A stretch of DNA of 64,000 nt from Sindora glabra (lineage: Eukaryota > Streptophyta > Magnoliopsida > Fabales > Fabaceae). The stretch is taken from contig CM035226.1 in NCBI GenBank assembly GCA_020226215.1, positions 67,541,455 to 67,605,454 on the forward strand, written 5' to 3'. Below, in pieces: positions 11,750-22,600 of this stretch (positions within the stretch are counted from its first letter, which is position 1; each line of letters begins with the position of its first letter). The position numbers and the translations under genes are program-made. The notes under the pieces are model-generated. The model ran no database searches. It was not told the origin of the DNA and saw nothing but the letters and a program-made list of their open reading frames with translations.

Positions 11750-14700
11750 AGTAAACTAAGGGAATTACTTCTGTAAATAGAACCAGGCCTCCCAGGTGGC
11801 TTTTTCTTCCATCTCACCCTTCCACTTAACTAGCACCTTTACTACAGCTCTATTTCTATGTTGAACCATTCTTCTATGTAAAATATGTTCAGGTTCCCTT
11901 GAAGTCTTAAAATTACCCCATTCAGAAAGAAGCTATCCCAATAGTATAGATGAATTGGGGCATGGTTTGAGTAGGGAGACATGAAAAGTAGGATGAATCT
12001 TCGATGTAAAGGTAATTTCAAGGTATAAGTCATAGCACCCATCTTCTATAATATCTAATATGGACCAAAATAATAAGGTGATAGCTTCTTTGAACTTCTC
12101 AAGTGTGTAGATTGATGCCTATAAGGTTGACGTTTAAGCATTACCCGATCACCTTCTTTAAATTGTCTATCTATTTGATGTTTGTCAACTAATATTTTCA
12201 TCCTATGTATAGCTTTTTACAAATTAATTTGAAGTTGTTACATCATAGTCTCCTTATTTGCAAAACTTTGATCAATAACATTAACTAAACAAGCATGTGG
12301 AATCTAAGGAATATACAGAGGAAGAGGTTGACCATATACCACTTCATATGGGATCACACTTATAAAAGTATGATAAGTAATATTGTACCACCATTTAGCT
12401 AAAGGTAGCCATTTGGCCTATTGATTTGGACTTTGCCAGACCATAGAACGAAAGTACTGTTTGAGGCATTAATTAAAGACCTTACTTTGCCCATCTAATT
12501 GTGGATGATAGGTAGATGATAAATTCTAAGCTATTCCTAGTTACTACAAAGATTATGCTTAAAATTTGTTAGTAAAGAAAGGATCTCTATCACTTACAAT
12601 GTTTGTTGGCACTCCATGAAGCTTATAAATCTCATTAAGGAAAATTTGTGCTAACTGTGCTGCATCAAATGGATGAACCAATGGAATAAAGTGAGCATAT
12701 TTGCTCAACCTATCTACCACCATCCAAATTATACCTTTGCCACTTAATTTTGGGAGTTTTTCTATAAAATCCATTACAATGCTATGCCATATACATACCA
12801 TCAAGAATTGGTAGAGGCTGTAACAATCTTGGATAAGTTATAGGTTCATACTTACATCCCAAACATGTTTCACATTTTCTGATAAACTCTTCAATATCCT
12901 TTAACATACCTTTCCAATAAAACATCTATTTTATATGTTGCAACGTAGCTTTAATCCCAAAATGCCCAGCTTGATGTGAAGAGTGTAGCCACTATAAAAT
13001 TAAATTCCTCACCTGTTATACTCTCAGAATCATTATTTTATTCTTCCATAGTATTATCCCTTCTTTGCAACTATATTTTTGGTTCATTACCTCATTATTC
13101 TCTAACTATTGTTTGAGTTGTTGTAATGAAGCATCTTGTGCATAGGACTACTGAATTTTCTACCATAAGTCTATAGATACTAAGGATACCAAAAATTGTA
13201 GTAATTAGCCATGAATAACTCTAGATAATGCATTAGCTGCTAGATTATCCTTCCTTTCTTGCATCTGATTTCATATTACATTCCCATGTGCTTAGTTAAC
13301 CACTTACATTGCTCAGGTCCATATAATTTTTGCTCCAAAAGAAATTTCAAACTTTGTTAGTTAGTTAGTATGACAAATGGTTGTATAGACAAGTATTGGT
13401 GCCATTTAAATACTGCATAGACTAATGTCAGTAATTTCCCATTGTATATGACATCAACCTATTTTTGGGTGATAACACTTAGCTAATAAAAGTAATAGGA
13501 TGTTTTTCTTGCATTAGCACCATACCAATACCAATGTTGGATGCATCAATTTTCACTTCAAATTGCTTTTGCATATTAGGAAGTGCCAAAATTAGTGCAC
13601 TTGTTAATGCTTCCTTAAGTATATTGAAAGCATCCCTTGTAGACTCATCCCATTTAAACATTTCCTTCTTTAGTAAATTAGTTAGTGGAGCAGCAATCAT
13701 ACTATAACCTCTAATAAACCTCTTATAGTATCCAACTAAGCCTAAAAAACTTCTCAGTTGTTTGACAAATTATGGCTTAGGCCAATCTTTTATTGCTTGT
13801 ACCTTTGTTAGCCCTTCTGTTGAAATAAAGTGTCCTAAATATTCTACCTTTTTCATAAAAAAATTACATTTACTTTTCTTCACATAAAATTAGTTATTTC
13901 AAAGAATTATTAGAACTTGCTTCAAGTGCTGCATATGTTGTTTTTCATCCTTGCTATAAACCAGGATATCATAAAAAAAAAAAAAAACTAACACATATCT
14001 TCTGAACTGATGTTCTAGACTAGTGGATGTCAATAGCATCTCATGCTTACAGGATTAGAACCCTCTTTAAGCATAATCTTATGGTCATGGATGCCTCTGA
14101 AGGGTGGTAGCTATTTTGACTCCTTAAAAACATCATTAAACTCCATTAACAACTATTGTAATTTGATTGATTCTTGTTGTATTTCTTCTCTTTTAATTGC
14201 ATAACACATTTCTCCATTATGACAAGGTATAATCTACATCATAAATGCAGTTCCTTCTTCTGTCATGATCTTGTTGAGCTTAACTTCTTGAATCACTTTA
14301 CTGCTCTTTTCTTTTTCTACAAACAGCCTCACTTGATTCCCTCCTTTTTGGAATCCATTACTAAGTTCAGACAGTCCTAAGTAATAATCCCCAATTTTTG
14401 CAATCACTGCATGCCTAAAATCATGTCACAACCTACTAGAGGGATTACTATCACATCAATTATGAAATTATGTCCCTATATTTGCCAATTGATCCTTTCC
14501 TATGTATACTTTCCCTACAACCTTCCTCCATTAGCCACTATTATGAACACTGGGTTAATATGCCTTATTACTCATATCCCTTCCTTGTATAACTTTTCAT
14601 TTGTAAAGTTATGTGTGCTCCCAGTGTCTATGAGAATGAAGATTCTTTTCTTCCCTAATCATCCAATAATTCTCATGGTGGGGTATTTAGCTTCTCCTTA

Positions 14701-15751
14701 TAGTGCATTAAGAGAAATAACTAGTTCATTGATCCTATTTTCTTCCCCTACACTCCCAGCCTCATTTTCGCCTATTTCACCCTTTTCTTTATCTTCGACC
14801 TCCATTAAAAAGAGTTGTATTTTCTTCTTTTGTGGACAGTTATGGCCTAGAGTGAATTTCTAGTGACAAAAGCAACATAGTTCCTTGCTTCTATGTTCCT
14901 CAACTTCCTTTGGTGTCAACCTTTGTTGAAATTTGAGAGCTAGTTTCCTTAACACACCTTTTTGACTATTCACCCAAATTATTATTGCTGCTTATGTTCC
15001 ATTTATTATTGTTGTTGCCCACCTAAGAACCTTCCTTGTTATGCAACAATTCAATGTTTCATTCTTGTAGTTTGGCTAACTTGGTTGCCTTAAGTAATGT
15101 TTAAGGATCAAGTAGCTTAATCCCTATTGTAATCTTAGGTTTCAAACCAACCATAGAATAGCTGATTTTCTGTTGCTCAGTTAGTTCAATCTTGTATATA
15201 AGACCATCGAATAGCTTCTAATATTGGTCTAGAGTTCCTACCTGCTTCAAATGCATTAATTATTCCATTGGATCCTTAAGAATAAACCCAAACCTAATAC
15301 GCATTACATCAACTAGTACTTGCCAATTCAATCTTCCAACTATCCCTCGTTCCAACCCCTGAAACTATTTGAAAGATTACTCATCAATTGCAATACTAGC
15401 CATAGTTACTTTGTTTGCTTTTGGTGTGCCATCTAATAAGAAGTACCACTCACACTTAGAAATCCAACCATTGACATCATCCCGGGTAAATCTTGGAAAA
15501 TCTAGGCAAATGAATTTGGCCAGAATGTGATATTCGCCTCCTAGTCTGTCATTCCTACCTCATTCATGGCATTGATTCATCAATTCTACAACATTGATTG
15601 ATAAACCCCTCACCAATTCTTGAAGTTCAACCAATCGCTACTCAATGCCACCAAACTATCTTTCCACTATGTTCCTATGCTAGTCAATTATGCCCATCAA
15701 TCCTTGTTTGATTTCATGAATGGACGTTTGAGTATGAGTCACATTTGCCAT
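11750..15751 (-). pseudogene. Chromovirus gag-pol remnant with RT deletion
   Basis: A gag ATG lies at 15751 (MANVTHTQTSIHEIKQGL). Toward the left are a CCHC knuckle (CCFCH..FTLGHNC) near 14840-14885; an aspartic protease with LIDTGSTHNF near 14590-14642; an RT fragment ending near 14040; then, after a 15-T run at 13974-13990, RT resumes as YDILVYSKD and EYLGHFISTEGL. Between these two parts roughly a hundred residues of fingers and palm are missing. RNase H (FEVKIDASNIGIGMVL near 13500-13570), a well-preserved integrase core at 12559-12804 (VVDRLSKYAHFIP, SDRD) and a chromodomain (VKVLVKWKG...ATWE) near 11775-11840 follow. Scattered stops make it inactive. Confidence 0.85.
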
Positions 15752-15776
15752 GGCCGAGGATCACCTCTGACACCAG

Positions 15777-16031
15777 TGATAAGAATAAAGGTTTAATTGG
15801 AAAAGAAACAAGAAAAGGAGAAGTAGAAGAATGAGAAGAGAAATAGTCGAGAGAAAAAAAATTCAATTTTATTGCCTGCCTTCTCTGTTAGACAAAGCCA
15901 CCTATATACAACCAATTCAACACAACAAACTTCAACCTCTTAACAGAATCAGCATCAAGAATTTGCAAATTTACCCTACCATCAATATAAATATACAAAA
16001 TTACCCTTAATCATCAAAATGATACATATCA
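15777..16031 (-). repeat. 5' LTR of the chromovirus
   Basis: This 255-bp LTR is followed on the minus strand by the primer-binding region at about 15776-15760. Its right edge abuts the AATTT target duplication. It has clear substitutions and indels relative to the other LTR, so the insertion is not recent. Confidence 0.85.
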
Positions 16032-16444
16032 AATTTGTTATTTCAATCAATTTCTATTGTTAGGATAGGAAGCGGGTGCAGAATATATTATTCTACCTTT
16101 TATAATCTGATCTGATAATGTTACTTCAAGGATTATGAAATAAAGTTAGCATTTCCTTTAGGTAATTAATAAAGTTGACATTTTCAATTTTCAACTTCTA
16201 GTGTTTATTTTGCTTAAATGTTTCCCATATTATAGTAGGGGTGTTGGATTTGCGTGATGAAATTCAGTTTTAGATTAATGGCATTGACTTCAAGCTTGAG
16301 ATCTGATTGCCATATGTGGGAATAATTTTAATTAGTTACTTTTCAAAACATTTTAAAAATTGTGTCTTTGTTCCTTCTTTTCTTAAAGAACAATAATTGC
16401 AGAGCTAATTTAACCATTGTTATTTATGATATTGTTTATGGCAG

Positions 16445-16592
16445 CTGCCTAACGGTCTTTGAGGCTTTACACTTGGAATTAGGAGTCCTTAGCTATAGTA
16501 GTCAATACTCTAACCTAAGTACTTCTGATTTGTTAAGAGACGCAAAGCTTATGGTTTTTCAAGTTGGAAACATTACTATTGATCATTTTTAA
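16445..16592 (+). pseudogene. Orphan exon-like ORF, function unknown
   Basis: After a TTTATGGCAG acceptor-like site an open stretch of about 49 codons runs to a TAA at 16590, including CLTVFEALHLELG and LLRDAKLMVFQVGN. Its base composition and codon texture are less AT-rich than its surroundings and it does not look like retroelement coding sequence. The reading frame is also open upstream to an ATG at 16362. I do not recognise the protein. It could be the last exon or an isolated exon of a broken host gene, or chance. No upstream exon was found, and the chromovirus at 11433-16031 would separate it from any exon further left. Confidence 0.3.
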
Positions 16593-16647
16593 CATGTTTC
16601 GTCTTGTAGGTCAATCATGATTAAAGCATGACAATTGAATAATCACG

Positions 16648-17493
16648 TGTTTACCCGTTCAAATTGCAATATAATAATGAAAACAACTTTAACTATTGAT
16701 AAATAAATTGGAATTCGTGTACACAGTATACTGGCAGAACTTTAACACAAACGATTATGCAATATGAACAGAAGCAACACCAAATTGAAATACTAAAGAA
16801 TAAATGCACAGAATAGAAAAGAATACAAATATGATTACACAAAATTGCTCATGATGAGAGTAATTCAACTGAGAAATCTATATTTTCACCAAGTTCTTGT
16901 TGAGCTTACCAAGAGGATGGGAGTGCTTCAACTGAGTTGGAAACTATAAGATCCTGACTTACAAGCAAGTGTTGTTGGAGGAAATTTGTGTCGTATTACT
17001 CACAAGGCAATGAAGATAGCTAAAATTAGCTGCAATTTTTAGGCTAGCAAAGTGCTAGAGATGAAAAACGTAGAGTACACGTAGATTTATCTTTTGTAGT
17101 CAAACGAGCAAAATAGAGCCTCTTGCAAATCACCATGGAGATATTTATAGACTCATAATTTTGGGCAAATGATGTACATGCTAACATCATGGGTGGTTAG
17201 TACGCACGTGAAGGGACTGGGAAGATGGTCCATTAGTAATGGACAACTGCTCATGATGGGAGAATGATCCCACCTATAATAAAATTACTACCTAGGATCC
17301 CCATCTTTGTAATAACTTCCTGTCATGTTCGACCAATAGCTATATCAACTCGTCTACTTCTCCGATTTAGTCTCTGGTCTCTATCGCGATATCGGCATGA
17401 GGGATCTTTTCGCAAACTTTGGCTTTCTCTCCCCTTCATTGAATAGAGTAGTTTTGCCAAGTTACCGAGGTTTCATAAAAACTAGGTGTAACA
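16648..17493 (-). repeat. Possible solo LTR, minus orientation
   Basis: The block has TGTTTACCC at its left and GGTGTAACA at its right, giving TG...CA ends in both orientations. On the minus strand a CTATAAATATCTCC TATA-like motif lies near 17138-17150, with transcript-leader-like sequence downstream. GC content is higher than in the flanks. Flanking five bases (TCACG and TGTCG) agree at only three positions, so a target duplication is not proven. No internal retroelement domains lie beside it. Alternatively it is an unrelated promoter fragment. Confidence 0.35.
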
Positions 17494-19100
17494 TGTCGAA
17501 GTGGGAAGTGAAGTATTTTAGCTTGTTTATTTTATTGACATAGAATAGTATTAAAACTTTGTAATTCGTGTTATGAAATTAGTCTTGAACTTATAATAGC
17601 AAACCGTGAATGCAATATAGAATACAAAATGCTTTTGTCTTACTTATATAGATGAACACAAGATACTTTTTCTTACATCTCTTTTGGATTTAATATTTGA
17701 ATACAAACACGCACACCCATATATGAATGCGTACAAGGAAAAAGGGATATAGAATGGCTGGATTTTTTCTTGAGAAAATCCAGTACATCAGTGTGTGTTT
17801 GTAAAAAATAGTGTTAAGGTTTTTCAACGGTCATTGTGAGTCATTAAAAAGATACCTTGCATATGAAGAAATAAGTGATCATATTTATTTATACATATTT
17901 TCAACGATCATGATAATTAATATATATTTAAATTATTATTGATATTAGTTGGTCATCGATAAGATATTTTGTATCATCACTGACACAGTATTTATTCTTT
18001 GAGTAGTTTGTTTTACGTTGTGTCAAAAATGGAATTGTTGATATTTTACTTTATCCTGTTATAACCGTCAATAAAAGTATATCTTCTTGGAGTGTCAATT
18101 TCCTTAGCCAGCCAAACTGCCTTAATTGTGAAAAATCCGGCACATCTTTTAAGAAAGAAGCAAGGTTTGAATCGATGAACTGAATCACCATGGCTTTATA
18201 TACAGAGAGAGCTTTAGCTCAAAGCACTGGGCCCTTATTCAGAGCTTTAATTCAAAGCATTGAGGCATCAATCAGAGTTGAAAATTAGTGCGTGAGGAAC
18301 AATAATAATAACAAAACTCTAGCAAGTTATGTTTTGAATTTTGCCGAAATATATGTCATGTTTGCCTTACAAATTTGAGAATATTAAAATTATATTATTC
18401 AGAAATAAGAAATCTGTGTGATTGAGTGAAAATTTGTTGTTTTACGAAGTGCATTTTAAATTAACCAACATAGTTACGGCAGTCTGTCTGAAATTAATAT
18501 TATTGTAGCTTTCACTTAAATTGTTTTAAAATTCTACAGTAATTTAATTTATTCTTGTAAGCTACGTGAGGTAACCTATTAAAATAAGCCTCAATCAACT
18601 TATAAAGGATCAATGATTTAAATTCATAAGCTCATCCAGACACTTATAATATAGCACAAGTGTTTGAGCTCAAATAAACTGCTAATAAGCTTGGCTGATG
18701 AACTGTTTTGGACGGTAAGAAAGGAAGGAGGGGCAGGAGGGGATCAAAGGAAGGCAAATCTAAGAAAGGAAGGAGGGGCCGGGGGGGGTCAAGGGAAGGC
18801 AAATCTAATCTAATTGAACAATAATATAAGCTACCCTATTAATAAACCATGTAAAAATAGGAAGGAATTAACATTTTACTTTGAAATTGACTTTATTATG
18901 ACTATGGCATTTATATCATACAATATTATTATGTAGTGAACTAGGAGTACAATGTACCAATGTAGACGTGGAGGTATCTCTCTACAACATGTATATTTAA
19001 ATAAGTCATATGTGCTTGACCCTTTGATCTGCCAAATTGGACAACTTACGTTCCAGAACTATCCCAACTATGCGCATTGCCCCTTGACATTAATCACAAT
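17494..19100. other. Intergenic DNA downstream of the glycosyltransferase gene
   Basis: No coding sequence was recognised. It contains a short perfect hairpin (CTGGATTTT / AAAATCCAG) at 17758-17783. A plus-strand TATA-like CTTTATATAC at about 18195 is followed by two related GAGCTTTA(G/A)(C/T)TCAAAGCA copies. A 45-bp purine-rich tandem duplication is listed separately. No transcript can be argued from sequence alone. Confidence 0.4.
18717..18806. repeat. 45-bp purine-rich tandem duplication
   Basis: Two adjacent copies (18717-18761 and 18762-18806) share AAGAAAGGAAGGAGGGGC, then a G-rich run, TCAA(A/G)GGAAGGCAAATCT. The second copy has an expanded G run (nine or so G). The strand asymmetry (almost all purine on plus) could form triplex or G-quadruplex-like structure; that is inference. 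Confidence 0.85.
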
Positions 19101-19106
19101 TTTATT
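19101..19106 (-). terminator. Candidate polyadenylation signal
   Basis: AATAAA on the minus strand, about 575 bases past the stop codon of the O-fucosyltransferase-like gene. It is the only exact AATAAA I saw on that strand between the stop and this point. Plants often use weaker signals, so the real 3' end may be closer to the stop. Confidence 0.3.
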
Positions 19107-19680
19107 AAATACATAACGGAAGCACACAAGTCACCGACAATTCAGGCATAATTCATTTGATATGTGGTTGATAAGAGAAAGGTAAATTGCTTCAGAAGCA
19201 CACGATAAATTAAGCTAAAACAAAGCACAAGTATCGACGAGTACTTGTGTGATTATGTCCTCTATAAAAATGTTCACATCAACACGAGTCACAAAGATCA
19301 TTTGGTTGTTTTTCAAGGAATTACAGACAGGAATATTCTATTTGAGGAAATAAAAAAGGGAGTCTACTTGGCACATCTTTGCGTTTCAGCAATCCAGTAT
19401 GTCTAACACACAGACAATAGAGGAAAAAGTATCATTTTCAGCAAAACTTCATGCAACTCCAATTGCATTGCCAGCTCTCAATCCAATCTTCTTGACCTTC
19501 TTTTTATGGTTCAGCTGAAAATAAGGCGCAATTTACGGATCGTCGCCTTTAATACTGATGTCTGGCTATATCACGTGGGTGACAAAAACATTAGCTTGAG
19601 CCAAAAATTGAAAATCTGGAGCTGGTCATAGGAATTCTTTGCTTTCTCAATGATGATTAGCCCGTTTTAAGAAGAAGCTC

Positions 19681-22600
19681 TCATCTTTCTGCTGAAGATA
19701 TTGTCAAATTAGATTGATCAGTGACTTCTTGCACTAACTGGTCGCTCAGAATATTTAACACATCATTCGGTGGACATTTGTCTGCAGGATTCTGTGCAGA
19801 TGTTTGGCAGAAGCATTCAGGCCAAGAATTTGTATAGAAAGACTCAGGTGATACACGCTTGTGAGGTTCACCGAAATTTGTTTTAAGCATGACCTTTCTA
19901 ATAGCTTCATCAAAACCAGCTGTCCGCCCATTTTCCCTGTCAATGAAGATTGGAGCAAGAGCTTTTCTATCAGGTCTGATTGTAGTTCGGAAGCCATAAT
20001 AGAGGCGATGTCCAAGAAGGTTGTTAGCAAAGTTGCTTGGGCCATCATATGTTGGCATGAAAATGTCAGAAAGAAGACAGACCATGTAATCTACAGCAGA
20101 CCCTGCCAAACCCCTAGTGTTCTCAACAAGCTCTTCAGAGGGTTCCACAGAACTATGATTCTCAAGTCGAGGGAAAAGTTTGCGAAATGGCTTCATAAAT
20201 CGATCCCCACCAAAAAGTTCACCGGCTGCTAGGTATATCCTGGTAGAGTTGTCAAAACCCAATGCACGCAGAATAAGACCAACCTGTGATTAGGGACACA
20301 TAGGCCTATCAATAATATGAATATCATCTTCAAAAGGTTTAAAAAGCATGATCACCAGCAGAATTTAAAGCTAATGACCTGAGGAATTAATCAAGAAAAA
20401 TGAAAACAAGAACTATATTTTACCTCTTCAGGCGTCAATGGACATTTTCCAATAGCCCTTCTTTCACTATAGACAAGTCTTTTTGGTGCAAAATTTTCTT
20501 TTCGATACTTCCTCAAAATCTTTTGCTCCTTAGGAGTAAATATGTCAAGGCATCTAAAATCACATTCACATCCCACTGTGATTAATTTGGAAGGGAAGCA
20601 ATCTCAATGTAATTGTAAAATGAGATTTAATTAGTTTATTTATCTTCTGTTCTAGCATCAACACTCATTGTACATGCTAACATGGAATGTAATACAGTAA
20701 ACACCATATATATATATATATATACAAGCCATCCTAAAACACTTGCACGTGTGCACACAGACAAACAAAAACAAGGAAACACCCAATCGAAGTTCTGGGA
20801 CTGAATTCCAATCCCTTTGTAAGTGGTTAAGCTTATCCCATGATAGAAACCATGAGCTTGAAGACACAGAGGAGTCACAAACATAATCTTGCCCCACACC
20901 AACCATACAGGTTAAGACTGCTGTCTTATTTTTCTACCATTCAGTTCCAACCAACTACAACATAAAAAAGCTAGTCTGGCAACGTCCAAACGGCACTTCT
21001 TCCCACATGTGCAGAGCCTCATGGATAAGAAACGGTCCAAAGTTGCTGGGCAAACACACAAAATACCAAACAAAGGAAAAAGCATATACTCCATAACTTC
21101 CTAGTCATATCACAGGGCAGGAACAACTATTAGTGTCTGAATAATTAGAACACAAGCACATATAATGAGACGAAGCTTTCTGTGGTCTCCTATATGTAAT
21201 GTGACTAGTATTTAATCTTATTCAAAACAGAAGTCCAAACAGAAACTTTAACCTTATAAGGAGCTTTGATTTTCTAAAGGAATTCAACAAATTAAGATTC
21301 GAAGGGTTCTGGACCATGAAATTGAAGATTTACAGGTAAAAATCCCAGAGAAGTCTAATGACCAAATGCGTTTATCAGGATTTTGAGAAAAATGAAGAGA
21401 CTGAGTCCCAAAAAGCACTAAAAAAGACAAAACCTAAAGATATTTTTTATACATGCATATGAAGATAATGGCTAACTTATCTATAAATAAATGCAGACCA
21501 GCAAAAGAAAACTAATTGCCAGGAAATCAGTTAACACCTTAAATACATAAAAAAACCCATACATGTCCAAATGTAGCACACTTCAATCCCCCTAACTAAG
21601 GGTATGCATAACTCGCTCTTGACTGTCAGTGCCTCAGTCTCTCAGAAGACCAAGAATTACCTATACATGCTTCACTTTGCCCAGGTTATACCCATAACTC
21701 TATCAAATCAACCAATCCAAACAGAAACGTTGTTTTCAGTTGGTTTGACTTGAGGAAATTTAGTTGGTCAGTTAGGGTGGAAATGAGAACCCATCCAAAA
21801 CGAACCCAAAAACCATTACTCATCAAGAATAAATGTACTCTTGCTTCACCATTTCTTAACAAAAGATTCATAGCATTAAACCCAACAACAACCTTCAAAG
21901 TATCTAGAACATAACTAATTAGGAATCAATTAAAAGTATATTGCAGATAATAGCTGAAACTAGCTAGGAATCAATTAAAAGTGTATTGCAGATAATAGCT
22001 GAAACTAGGATATCTACGAATCCAGAAAGTAAGCAGGCAAGAGAATGCAAAAAATTAGCAAAATTTCTTGAGGTTAATAATTCAGAAACAAATGAATGCT
22101 GAATAAGACAAATACCACTAACATGGCTAAAATGGAGGATGACTTGTCAGAAATACAAACTAGCCAACTTGCACAGAATGAATTACATCATCCTACATCA
22201 ACCAACCATTACCAATTCATAAATATGAACAATGATTGCTAATTTCCACGTGGACAATGCATGATTTGGGAGTTCAATAAAATATTCAGAAATATTATTG
22301 AACTAGTTAATACAAGTCCATAAATAAACGGAAAATTGGAAAGTACTTATCTACCAACAAGTTTTACCACACTGCTATTACACAGGGCTTAGCATAAATT
22401 TAAACAAATGTCACATTTTTCACTCTTGACAGTCCATAAGGGAAGAAATAAAACACTACTGCAATTTCTACACCAAATTAATGTGAAAATGTACACGTAA
22501 ACATGGGTGTAGACTATATCCAATGGTAATCAGATAACTTACCCAGCAAATGCCAGCATATCCATCTCAAACCGAAGATGTATGGACATAAAGTGACCTT

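Larger units (their letters stand above)
11433..16031 (-). mobile_element. Ty3/gypsy chromovirus, LTR-complete, pol-deleted
   Basis: Two LTRs (11433-11703 and 15777-16031) with TGATA...TATCA ends flank a 4.1-kb internal region on the minus strand, and a perfect 5-bp target duplication AATTT lies at 11428-11432 and 16032-16036. On the minus strand the 5' LTR is followed by CTGGTGTCAGAGGTGATC (primer-binding region), then gag, protease, RT, RNase H, integrase and a chromodomain, then a polypurine tract (AGGGGGAGG) before the 3' LTR. Domain order and the chromodomain identify a chromovirus. The short LTRs suggest the Reina-like group, but that is inference. At 4.6 kb it is shortened by an internal deletion in RT. 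Confidence 0.9.

Noticed and set aside
14411..14863. 150-codon open frame on the plus strand
   Set aside because: It lies antisense to the chromovirus zinc-knuckle and protease region. The minus strand carries the recognisable CCHC and DTGSTHNF motifs, so the plus frame is a shadow.
19755..20232. Open frames of 97 (minus) and 123 (plus) codons within the last exon of the glycosyltransferase gene
   Set aside because: The third frame at 19681-20283 is the conserved family C-terminus; the others are shadows.
20391..20576. Frame starting MGCECDFRCLDIF, suggesting an exon start at the CACAG site near 20568
   Set aside because: Joining at that acceptor puts a stop right after the junction. The ATTTTAG acceptor at 20554 restores the family sequence CLDIFTP.
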